In this document: piece by piece, positions 21,227-29,360 of the stretch | Layout: each line of letters starts with the position of its first letter | Numbering within the stretch: position 1 is the stretch's first letter | Origin: Nothopassalora personata | Lineage: Eukaryota > Ascomycota > Dothideomycetes > Mycosphaerellales > Mycosphaerellaceae | Direction: 5' to 3' | NCBI GenBank assembly: GCA_033816765.1 | Contig: JAVSIV010000060.1 | Coordinates: 1-29,360 of the forward strand | Length of the DNA: 29,360 nt | Notes under the pieces: model-generated | Seen by the model: only the letters and a program-made list of their open reading frames with translations | Database searches by the model: none | Told to the model about the DNA's origin: nothing | Position numbers and translations under genes: made by a program

Positions 21227-21680
21227 GGGACCGAGCAGCATGAAGCGCCGAGAGTGACAGCACGCCGAAGAAGCTCAACGACAAGCTCAATGCCAAGAGT
21301 TGGACTAATTGGCTTCACAGCGCCAGGCTGTAAGAGACGCTGGCGGCTTCATTGATGATAACGAGTTTTAGCGGATCGCGCAACCCTCTGCTGCACTGTC
21401 CCATCACCAAATCCATCGACAATGATCATGAAATCCTAACCTTTCATCTGTGGATCACAAATTTGGTATTTTAGAATAGTTTCAACGGCGGCCGTTGGCA
21501 CTAAAGTCCGGTGTTCGACAGCAAGTTTGCCACGGAGTCCAGAGTGCTGATTACGGTCTGCCATTTGTTGTGAATCAGGTGACCAAGGTCTATGTTAGTC
21601 AGGACTTGGCACACACACACTATATCACACTGTTTTCTGTAGCTAGATAGTCTCACACCTTGTGGCAATTCATAAGGGTT
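21227..21680. other. non-RIP flank between TIR element and copia (block 3)
   Basis: Copy of 6308-6760. Ordinary CA/TG content, a short CA-run near 21610, and no gene conserved across copies. Confidence 0.4.
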
Positions 21681-21799
21681 ACTAATCTACCCTATCGTTT
21701 CAATCTAGAAGCTTATACTCGTTAAATACCTATCTACAATAGGTTATAAGCCCGGGTGCTCCTCTGCCTATCCAATTTGAAACCTGAATCGTTATCGAA

Positions 21800-23075
21800 G
21801 CTCCATTAAGGATTAGCTTGCCTTGCTAGCGGACTCGTATTTGTTTCACGGACAACGGACAACTACCTAATCGATTTAAGAACTACTATAGGAGATCGGC
21901 ACTAAGCACTAGTACTGTGGTACAGCATCTAAAAGAGCTAGACTAGGTATAGAGTTTAGAAACAACACCTCTAGCAACCTAGTAAGATCCGCTAAGGACA
22001 ACTAGGTACTTAGGAAAGGCGTGTAGTTCTAGGCATAGAAATCTATACTAATTAGCGTACTGCTAGAGAAGGATCTAGTTAGATACGTGATCCATAATCT
22101 AGACTAGGTTGACCTAAAGTACGCTCTAAATAGGGTAGCTTATAATCAACCCTAAGATGTAACTAAGAATGTCTAAGATAAGACTGCCTAGAATAAAGCC
22201 CCTTAGGACATCACTAGTAGTGTAGGATACAAAGCTACCTATAAGCGATAGAAGAAAGAGGACATATAAGTATATAGCATTATCATAGCTAGATTGGATT
22301 CTACCCTAAGGCTAAACTTTAGAGATGTAGACAAGTTAGCTAAGGAATTGTATGATTTGATTAAGGCAATATATAAGCTAGTTATTACAATTGATCTATA
22401 TAATACTCTAAAGGCAGTTAGGCACATTAAACTAGATGCTGCAAGACCTAATACATTAAAGTACTATAAAGACTTTTAAGCATAGGTAAATAATAACAAG
22501 ACTACTATAGAGCAATTCATTAGATCTTCCCTAGTTAATAACAAGTTAAGGCTCAAATCCTCTCTTTGTCCTCCTAGATAGCATCTACAGATTGTACTTT
22601 ATTAAAGGTCTAACCTATGTCGAATAGCTTAGGACATAGAGACACAATAATCCCCTAGAATTAACTACCCTAGAGAGAATGTTCACAACTCTTAGGAAGG
22701 AGTAAGTACCTACCACCTATAAGCCTAGTAATAGCTTTGTTAGAGCATTCTTAAGCAAGAATAATAATAAGCAGTACATACAGTACTTACATAAGCACAC
22801 TAACGCGAACTGCTATAAGTAGTATCTAGAGAAGAATCCTAGGAACAGGTCTAAGAAGGGTAAAGACACCCTAAAGGATAGGGTAAAGAAGGTAAAGGGT
22901 AGCAAATCCCCTAGGAAGAGGATTGCTGCAGCAATTAATAACTAGTTAGACTTATTATCTAATTAGGAGCATAGCTCTAATAGTAATAGGGACTAGAGAT
23001 AACTACATAGGAGGTCTAGAGTAGCTATTGTAGTTACATAACTAGTGTGCATAGGAAGGACAGTAGCTGCCGCAT
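21800..23075 (+). pseudogene. copia gag, RIP-inactivated
   Basis: The capsid-type frame is readable from about 21937 upward in block 3: ARLGIEF, then VLLEKDLVRYVIHNLD, then the open segment 22294-22479 (DSTLRLNFRDVDKLAKELYD, VITIDLYNTLKAVRHIK). A basic tail (KKGKDTLKDRVKKVKGSKSP) follows, suited to nucleic-acid binding. No CCHC zinc knuckle was seen. Many Gln and Trp codons are TAG/TAA. An indel near 22562 (CTCTCTTTG against CTCTTTTG in block 2) breaks the frame here. The start is uncertain. Confidence 0.65.
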
Positions 23076-23128
23076 TAAACCCTAATATTAATAGACAAAG
23101 TCTATAATATAGGCACATCCTTCTATAT

Positions 23129-23469
23129 TGTTACGGTTCGGTTCAGGAAGAACCCACAGCCACTCATTCTTCGGGAAGGACCGAAACTGAGCAGGTCGAC
23201 TTCGCTCAGACTGATCAGCTCAGTGATCAGTTCGCTCAGTCTGCTCAGTGATCAGTCTGCTCAGTCTGATCAGTTACGCCAAGACATGGCACTATATAGA
23301 CGACGCTTCTTTACGAGTAGATAGGAGCCTCGTGCTCAACTCAAATCAACACTCTTGTGTTAAGTTGCAACCTTGTAGTGAACTCTCGTTCACACTACTT
23401 TAGAGACATATCGAGGATCGACACTTCCTAGGCCACCCACGTGACGAGGGACAAGGCCCAACCGCAACA
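23129..23469 (+). mobile_element. 341-bp solo LTR inserted in the copia protease region
   Basis: Starts TGTTACGGTT and ends AACCGCAACA (imperfect inverted ends, TG...CA), with the 5-bp target duplication TATAT at 23124-23128 and 23470-23474. Removing it rejoins the copia protease frame. Contains CACTATATAGACG (TATA-like) near 23290 and a cluster of TGATCA/CTCAG palindromes at 23209-23273. Normal CA/TG, so it inserted after the copia was RIP-mutated or escaped RIP. The internal element family is not present in the window, but a degraded relative is at 28280-28608. Confidence 0.85.
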
Positions 23470-25171
23470 TATATCTACAATAATCTTACAGACCTTTAGA
23501 ATGTTAGGCTAAGACTAAGGCCTATATGCTTCTTACAGGCCGTTAGGTAAGGATCTCTTACGACTAAAGGAGAATTGGAGTAGGTTATAAAGAACTATCT
23601 TAGTTAAGAGACTACCCTCCTCCTTCGTAATGTACTTTACTTACTAGAGTTAGATGCAACACTAATCTCTATAGAACTCCTATATAAGAAACATAGAGTT
23701 TACCTAGACAGACCATCTAAAATGCTGCTCTAGAAGGACAAGCCGGTAGGCTTAGTTAAGATAATGAAAAATGTTATTGTCTTTAGGAACCTTAGGCGTT
23801 AAGAGGGGTTCTAGGAAGAATGAAGATAGATTAGTACTAAAAGGACTTACTACTCTTACATTTACTAAGCTAAGAACTAACACAGTTAGATGGCATTAAA
23901 GGCTTAGGTATATTAGGAGCACATTACTCAATACTACAAAAGAAGCAGTTAAGGGCCTAGAAGATGTTAATACTATAGAGTTAGGGCATTGTAAGACTTG
24001 TAAGCTTATAAGGTTATAAAGAGTTATTTTAAGAATCCCTAGGAGACCTGCACTAGAGGCATTAGATAAAATCCATACTAACCTAGTTAGTCTAATCACT
24101 CTACTCTCTTATAATAGTTACGCATATTGCCTTATACTTACGTGTACTAAAACTAGGATGAGATAGTGCTTACTACTTCTAAAGAAAAGTGATGCTTTAA
24201 TAGCAATTAAGACTTGGCTTACTATAATATGGAACCACTATAAGAAGAAACCTAAGATCTGGTTCTTAGATAGTAGTAGGGAATTCAACAACATTAAACT
24301 TAGAACACATGCCTAACATAAAGGGATTAGATGGGATTTTGCATCACTATATACACCTAAGTAGAATAGAATTGCTAAACCTTCGAATAAAGTTATTATT
24401 AACAAGGCTAGAGCTATACTTATAGACTCTAGCTTACTATAGAACCTCTAGCCCAGGCTATGGATTTCGCATACTATATTACGAACCGCCTCTTTAACTT
24501 AATAACAAAAAATGTACTATAGATTAACTTTAAGAACGACCTAGGCATTAATATTAAAGAGATAGACTTAAGGAATGTAAGGAGGTTTGGATGTAAAGTA
24601 TATAAACATAACGACAATTACACTAAGTCTAAAAAGTTCTCTATAAGGGCGGACATATAGTAGTATATAGGATTCTAGGTAGTTTATTAACTAACTACCT
24701 ACTGTGGAAGCTATAGTAGGAGAAGGGAAAATAGGTCTATAAGATAACCTATTCCCCCTATATAACTTTTAATAAAGATTTCTTATAGAACTCGCAATAC
24801 TAAATCCCTGTAGGTAAGTAGGTTGCTTAGGGGGAGTAGATAGGGTAGACTGTTAAGAGCTCCTAGCTTACTGCTAGTAATAAGCATGCTGTCCTAGATA
24901 ACGAGATCACCTTCCTTAGACATCCCTATAATACCCCTAAGGACCCTTACTATAAAGGTATTTATATGCCTCATAAAGGGCTACACGAGCTAGAAGCGAG
25001 TTACTAACCCTATAACCTTTAAGGGGAGCTGTGCAGCTAGAGGGGGAGCTACAGCAGCATAGTAACTAACCTAAAACATAAAGGGCTTCGTAACAAGACT
25101 CCCCTAACTAAGATTAGTCTTAGGGGGAGTATAGGATAGAAGATTTACGTCTACGATTTAGAGACATATCT

Positions 25172-25270
25172 ACCTAGCTCTAGGAACAGTCTCCTATAGA
25201 GCACACCTAGCTCTAGGAACAATCTCCTATAGAGCACACCTAGCTCTAGAAACAATCCCCTATAGAGCAT
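25172..25270 (+). repeat. three tandem 33-bp units in copia pol between integrase and RT
   Basis: Units at 25172, 25205 and 25238, each ACCTAGCTCTAG...TATAGAGCA(C/T). In the pol frame each encodes 11 residues ending (E/K)QSPIEH, with TAG at two former Gln positions. They lie in the variable linker between integrase and RT. Confidence 0.75.
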
Positions 25271-26663
25271 AAGCCTTAGACTTTATAGTCTAAAGAGCCA
25301 CACTAAGAAGACATAGCCCTAGCTATGTAAGAAGACCCTAATTAGGCTATGACACTATTCTACCCTACCCTACACATTAGTAAGAGGAAGAGAGATGGGA
25401 CTTATAAGCCTATAAAGACTAAACAAGCCAAGGTCTATCCTAAGCTAACTAGGAGAAGTTTAAGATAGAATAGATCCCATTATGATTATAGTAAACTTAA
25501 GAAAGTATTCGCTGTAATAGCTATAGATAATGTAAAGAAGGAGAAGCTTACAGATCCTACCACCCTAACTGAAGCATTAAACAGACCTAATAGAGCTGAA
25601 TACATTAGGGCAATTAGAAAGGAATTCAACTCCTTAGAAGACATAGAATATGTTGCATAGATCCTATTATAGAAAGTCCCTAAGGGTAGGAAACTGCTTA
25701 TAGGAAAATGGGTCCTACACTATAAGTATCTTCCTAATAGGTCCATTAAGAAGCGTAGAGCTAGATGGGTAGTAAAGGGGTTTACTTAAAAGCAAGGGAC
25801 AGACTATGTTAAAACCTTTGCTCTAACCCTAAGGCTACTAACAAGTAGGATTCTCCTAGCCCTATATATAGTTCTAGGCTAGAAGAGGAGACAGATTAAT
25901 GTTAAAATAGCATTTATAAACCCTAACATTAATAGACCTTTATACATTAAACTACTAGAAGGGGTAGAACTTATTAAGAAAGATCTATTTAATAAAGTCC
26001 TAGAAATTAAGAAGGGACTATATGGATTGAAACAAGCTGCAAACCTCTAGTACTATGACGCTAAGGAAGCTCTAGAAGAATTAGGCCTAAAGAGACTTAA
26101 TTCTAATGTATGTCTTTTTTAGGGGGAGAATTTTTTAGTTCTCCTGTATGTAGATAACTTTTAGATCTTTAGCGACAGTAATTAGAAGATTAACAAGTTC
26201 ACTGCTAGACTAAAGAAGAAGTACTCTATTAAAACTGTTAACACTAACCTTTTCCTAGACATACAACTAAAGAGTAAAAAGAATGGAGATGTCTATGTCT
26301 CCTAAAAGCACTATGCTTTAGAGAAACTTTAGAAACATAGCCTAGACTTAGCTAAAAGTGTTAAGTATCCCCTTAACCGCCTGTATAAAACTCATAAAGA
26401 GCAATGCAACATATAGGATTATAATCTATTTAACACATTAATTAGGGAAACTCTAGTACCTGGCTAACTAGACTAGGCTAGATATCTCCTATGTAATAAA
26501 CCACTTAGCCAAATTCTTAGCTAATCCTTTAGTAGAACATATTGCTGCAGTAAAGCATGTTTAGAGATACATTGCTAGAACAATTAATAAGTGCCTAATC
26601 TTTAGAAAATACAATCCCTAAAGCTAGAGATCTACATAGACTCTAATTTCTCTAGAGATCCAA

Positions 26664-26855
26664 TGTCACAAGCAGGTGCAAGCACGTGGTCGGATAAGGT
26701 ACAAGTCGAATAGACGGTCTATCTAAGAGAGGCGCGGAGGGCGCGAGGTAGATATACACGCGCCAAGCCCTCGGGCCGGCTTAGTCAGCGGCGCGCGCGG
26801 GATCCACGCACGTGCGCGCGGGTCCAAGCGAATGATGGGCGCCGGTACGGTGACA
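26664..26855 (+). mobile_element. 192-bp GC-rich LTR-like insertion in RNase H
   Basis: Bounded by TGTCAC and GTGACA and flanked by direct TCCAA (26659-26663 and 26856-26860). Excision restores the RNase H frame (SNFSRDP then IGRSTLG). Extremely CpG-rich (GGCGCGCGCG, GTGCGCGCG) and unmutated. TG...CA ends plus a 5-bp duplication suggest a short solo LTR; a small non-autonomous DNA element is the alternative. No TATA box is obvious. Confidence 0.7.
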
Positions 26856-27271
26856 TCCAATAGGTAGATCCACCTTAGGACTCCTAGTCAAAATAGCTAG
26901 ATGTCCTGTTATCTAGAAATCTAACCTATAGAAGGAGATAGTGCTATTAAGTACTAAAGTAGAGTATATGGCCTTGACTAAATGCTGTAGGGAAGTAATG
27001 TAGTTAAGAAATCTACTCTATAAAACCTAGAAAATAACTAACTACAAAGCTTAAGCCTTTAAGATCTTTATAGACAACTAGTCTACTATTAAGCTAGTTA
27101 GAGATTACATTAACTATAGAAGAACTAAGCATGTTAGACTAAGGAACCACTTTTGTAGACATGTTTATAAAGAAGGCTTAATTGTAGTTAAGTATATTCC
27201 TACTGCACAGTAGCTTATAGATTAGCTTATAAAGCTAAAGTTACTAAACTACATTCTCTAAGGGAGGCTTC

Positions 27272-27689
27272 TAGAGACTAACTACACTTTCATTTGTACA
27301 TAGCAAGACCTTCATTTGTTCACAAGTATTTATAAAGCAATATCTCATTTGTTTAGAGACAGTAGAGGAAAGTTTTTATTAGCCTTAAGGGCTGGATTTA
27401 TTTAGGGTATCGCATAATCGGGCAATAACGGCATACTAGGAATGCGAGAACTTCTTCTCGAAATCTGCCTAGTAGAAAACAAGCCTAACGACAAGGCATT
27501 AAACAGCGGCCTCTTAATTTAATGACCTAAGACATAGAAGTGAACACAGCGACACTAGGGCGTAACTACTAGATAACGCGACTTACGAGGATTAAGACGC
27601 TAGGGCGGGAGGAAGAAGAGAACCTAGGGGGTTATCTAGTGGCACATCCGATAGGACGCTCTAGTCCTAAAGGGGCATCTCTAGGATAC
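27272..27689. other. degraded repeat DNA 3' of the copia body
   Basis: Follows the copia polypurine tract. The first ~120 bp (CATTTGTACATAGC, CATTTGTTCACAAG, CTCATTTGTTTAG) keep a CATTTGT motif three times and may be the start of the 3' LTR. From about 27396 the character changes to GC-richer, CpG-containing sequence. A hairpin lies at 27434-27474, and TATAAAAAGGGAAAGG at 27689 looks like a TATA box plus leader. No gene was seen. Confidence 0.35.
27434..27474. repeat. imperfect two-stage hairpin
   Basis: TACTAGG (27434) pairs with CCTAGTA (27468) and CGAGAA (27445) pairs with TTCTCG (27455) around a CTTC loop; unpaired bases lie between the two stems. It could be an RNA structure, a remnant terminus or chance. 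Confidence 0.4.
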
Positions 27690-28160
27690 TATAAAAAGGG
27701 AAAGGAAGTTCGGGAACCTCCACGCTAGAGGGGGATAGAGAAAGGAAGATCGATAGGGGGGGTCGTCTAGCTCGAGTTCGTCGAGGGCCTTCCCGGTCGC
27801 ATTATCGGTACGACGCTTAGCGAGACGCAGCTATTTCCGTACGCGAACCTTCTTTATGCGCTTTTTAGTAAGGCGCCGAAGAAGCTTAATTTCCTCCTCC
27901 TCTAGAGACTCTAGGTCGCGGCGGAGCTATTTACGAACGGAACGGAGTTTTTCCCATTAAGAGAAGGCTATAGAGACGTCGTAGGATTTACGATTGTGCC
28001 TAACACACTCGGAGCACTTCGAAGACCTCGGACCTACAATATAGGCGGGACGACTACCATTAGCTAGAGGCTTTAAGGAACGACAGTAAGAATAAGGAGC
28101 CATCTCGTAACCGTTTTCTTCGATATCTTTAACGAGACGTTTACGGCGGAGAGTTGATTT
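27690..28160 (-). pseudogene. repeat-associated ORF with Cys cluster and coiled coil, RIP-inactivated
   Basis: On the minus strand from about 28160, a basic segment (STLRRKRLVKDIEENGYE) leads to an in-frame ATG at 28103. A Cys-containing region follows (MAPYSYCRSLKP, then RSSKCSECVRHNRKSYDVS). Next comes a strongly charged heptad-like stretch (LRRDLESLEEEEIKLLRRL, then TKKRIKKVRVRK) and an acidic end (DELELDD). Three in-frame stops are at likely Gln codons. Two Tyr residues (PYSYC, SYDV) probably replace Cys by TGC-to-TAC RIP changes, which would restore a CxxC...CxxC...C zinc-binding pattern. From memory, short proteins of this shape recur as repeat-linked hypotheticals in Pezizomycotina. 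It may be an antisense ORF of the LTR element ending at 28608. A run of seven G at 27754-27760 could shift the end. Confidence 0.5.
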
Positions 28161-28279
28161 AGCTTATAAAGGACTAGGAGAGATGGATAAAAGGAAGGCC
28201 ATCGTTACGCGATAGAAATAACGAAGAAAATGCCGGACCCTATAAGCTTCGGGACGAAGCTAGGCTAGAAGGGGGATAG

Positions 28280-28608
28280 TATTACGGTTTAATTCGTGGA
28301 GACATCTATAGCCACTCGTTAACCGAAGAGATTAAAGGAACTACTAGGACAAGAGCGCTCCCTCGCTACTCGACGAGAGCTAGGCAGAGCACGGAGAGTA
28401 GGACTAATTAGCTTACTTAGTCTAATTAGTTACGCTAAGACATAGTACTATATAGACAATGCTCTTTTATAAGTAGATAGGAGCCTCGTGCTCAACTTAT
28501 TTTAAGTATACACTATATACTGTTTAGGACTACTACCTTCTTAACGAGTTTAAGACATCTCTATAAAGATCCAAGCCCGGTTAGGATAACGTACAGCGGT
28601 TCCTAACA
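28280..28608 (+). mobile_element. RIP-degraded LTR related to the 341-bp solo LTR
   Basis: Starts TATTACGGTT (TG-to-TA change of TGTTACGGTT) and ends CGGTTCCTAACA. Shared blocks with 23129-23469, in the same order, include AGCCACTC, AGTTACGC(C/T)AAGACAT, ACTATATAGAC and AGTAGATAGGAGCCTCGTGC. No target duplication is seen (GATAG against ATATC), but a polypurine AGAAGGGGGA lies directly upstream (28267-28276), so it may be the 3' LTR of an older element. Confidence 0.6.
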
Positions 28609-28860
28609 ATATCTATCTAAGAAACCTAAGTGTCGAACTTATCTCGGTCGCTATAGTAGTATTCCGGCTTACTAACCTTAAGGGTATTGTTACCTATATA
28701 AGTAGCTAAGGCATTAATAGTATCGTTCGCGGTCTAAGGTCGTCGGGCCTCTACTTACTTTACTAGGGGCGGGTGTTCCCCGTTTACTCTATTGGTCTCC
28801 TATTATAGAGGGCGTTTAAAGCTATTAGGTTTAGTATAACCTAATAATATTATAAGTTAA
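28609..28860. other. RIP-mutated DNA without readable gene
   Basis: AT-rich, CA/TG-poor sequence after the degraded LTR. A GC-rich island (GGGGCGGGTG near 28766) interrupts it. No frame with a consistent RIP-stop pattern was found before about 28861. Confidence 0.3.
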
Positions 28861-29360
28861 GAAGATAAGCTTAATCGGGTTTATTCTCGGGCCGATAGGA
28901 AGTTAAGGGAGAGTAATAAAGTAGTAGCTATCTTATCTCGTAGAGACTAAGTAGCAGTAAGGTAGAGGTTATGTTATAGTATATTCTAAATAGTAATATT
29001 AAATAGTAAGTTAAACGCCTCGAAGCTATAAGGGCATCTCGACGTTCCTAAATACATAGGAGAATGCTTCTAGCTCGAAGCTCTTAGTAGGCGCGCTATA
29101 TTGCGCTAGCTCGATATATCGTAGGCTCGATAGTCGTCGCGCTATTATAGCGTCGCGCTACGTTTTATTAGCTTATGCCGTCTCTATAAGCTATAAGGCA
29201 TCGATTAGTTAGACGGGAGTCTTCGCTATATCGATCCGTAACATTTAGATAATAAGCTAGTAAGTACGATAGCTAGTAAAGTATTAGTTAAGAAGGTAAA
29301 GGAAGAGCGTACGAGTCTAGCTACGAGTTAAATTAGAGAGATTAAGAAGGAGTCTTAAGC
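28861..29360 (+). pseudogene. unidentified RIP-degraded ORF running off the right edge
   Basis: One frame starting at 28861 (EDKLNRVYSRADRKLRESNK) can be followed about 166 codons to the window end with stops almost only TAA/TAG at plausible Gln positions. Readable pieces include GHLDVPKYIGECF, SSRYYSVALRFISLCRLYKL, DGSLRYIDP and KVLVKKVKEERTSLATS. It is basic and mixed alpha-helical in look, with no motif I recognise. It may be part of the element that owns the LTR at 28280-28608, for example a gag-like protein, or another repeat gene. Confidence 0.35.

Larger units (their letters stand above)
15246..26861 (+). repeat. block 3: complete forward copy of unit a-d
   Basis: Contains the full unit: truncated SDR, NTF2-like gene, TIR element, flank and copia with both LTR-like insertions. 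It continues without a break into the rest of the copia RNase H at 26862, so its right edge is the ancestral one. Confidence 0.9.
23080..27262 (+). pseudogene. copia pol: protease, integrase, reverse transcriptase, RNase H; RIP-inactivated
   Basis: Protease remnant around 23090-23128, continued after the solo LTR (ILIDKVYNIGTSFYI, then YNNLTDL). Pre-integrase zinc domain near 23885-24005, with WH and CKTC visible and the second His apparently changed to Tyr. Integrase core at 24050-24530: ALDKIHTNL, WFLDSSREF and NRIAK, where the catalytic Glu is now Lys. RT at 25540-26230: KWVLHYKYLPN, GLYGLKQAAN and YVDN in place of YVDD. RNase H at about 26560-27250, split by the 192-bp insertion; STKVEYMALTKCCREV, FIDN, then RTKHVRLRNHFCR. 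Stops fall at Gln/Trp positions throughout. The polyprotein would have been cleaved in virus-like particles in the cytoplasm; it cannot be made now. Confidence 0.85.
21681..27271 (+). mobile_element. complete-length copia (Ty1-type) retrotransposon body, RIP-degraded, with two LTR-like insertions
   Basis: The domain order gag, protease, integrase, RT, RNase H is diagnostic of copia (integrase before RT). The polypurine-like AAGGGAGGC at 27260-27268 should mark the start of a 3' LTR. No matching LTR pair could be found: the 5' sequence before about 21741 does not resemble 27272 onward, so LTRs are lost, truncated or too mutated. Stops occur at Gln (TAG/TAA for CAG/CAA) and Trp (TAG for TGG). 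The element is interrupted by solo LTRs at 23129-23469 and 26664-26855. Confidence 0.85.

Overview
The window looks like a repeat-rich segment of a filamentous ascomycete (Pezizomycotina) nuclear genome. The evidence is a fungal-type secreted protein gene and an SDR dehydrogenase gene beside Ty1/copia and Tc1/mariner-type elements. Those elements carry the mark of repeat-induced point mutation (RIP): CpA/TpG is depleted in favour of TpA, CpG is kept, and Gln and Trp codons have become in-frame TAG/TAA. No prokaryotic genes, tRNA or rRNA genes, or CRISPR arrays were seen.

Layout. An 11.6-kb unit (called a-d here) is present in a rearranged, partly triplicated form. Block 1 (328-7602) is the unit from a to c, forward. 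Block 2 (7603-15246) is d to b, inverted. Block 3 (15246-26861) is the whole unit a to d, forward. So a-b is duplicated, b-c is triplicated with the middle copy inverted, and c-d is duplicated: the DUP-TRP/INV-DUP pattern associated with template switching during replication. The tail 26862-29360 is single copy.

Order inside the unit: (i) an SDR oxidoreductase gene and a secreted NTF2-like protein gene, both on the minus strand and not RIP-mutated; (ii) a 4.37-kb element with 28-bp near-perfect terminal inverted repeats ending in TA, holding a RIP-killed DDE (Tc1/mariner-like) transposase on plus and a convergent, unrecognised ~750-codon RIP-killed ORF on minus; (iii) about 450 bp of unmutated flank; (iv) a RIP-degraded copia element (gag, protease, integrase, RT, RNase H) into which two unmutated LTR-like elements are inserted, 341 bp with TATAT duplications and 192 bp with TCCAA duplications. 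The tail finishes the copia RNase H, then holds older RIP-mutated repeat DNA: an antisense Cys/coiled-coil ORF, a degraded relative of the 341-bp LTR, and an unidentified degraded ORF running off the right edge.

History inferred: copia and the TIR element were RIP-mutated first. Solo LTRs then inserted into copia and were not mutated. The complex duplication came last, because its copies are nearly identical and show no new RIP. Copies differ mostly by one-base homopolymer-type indels, which suggest long-read consensus errors. One such indel breaks the SDR start in block 1 and another breaks the NTF2-like gene in block 3, so an assembly artefact must be excluded before the rearrangement is accepted as biology.
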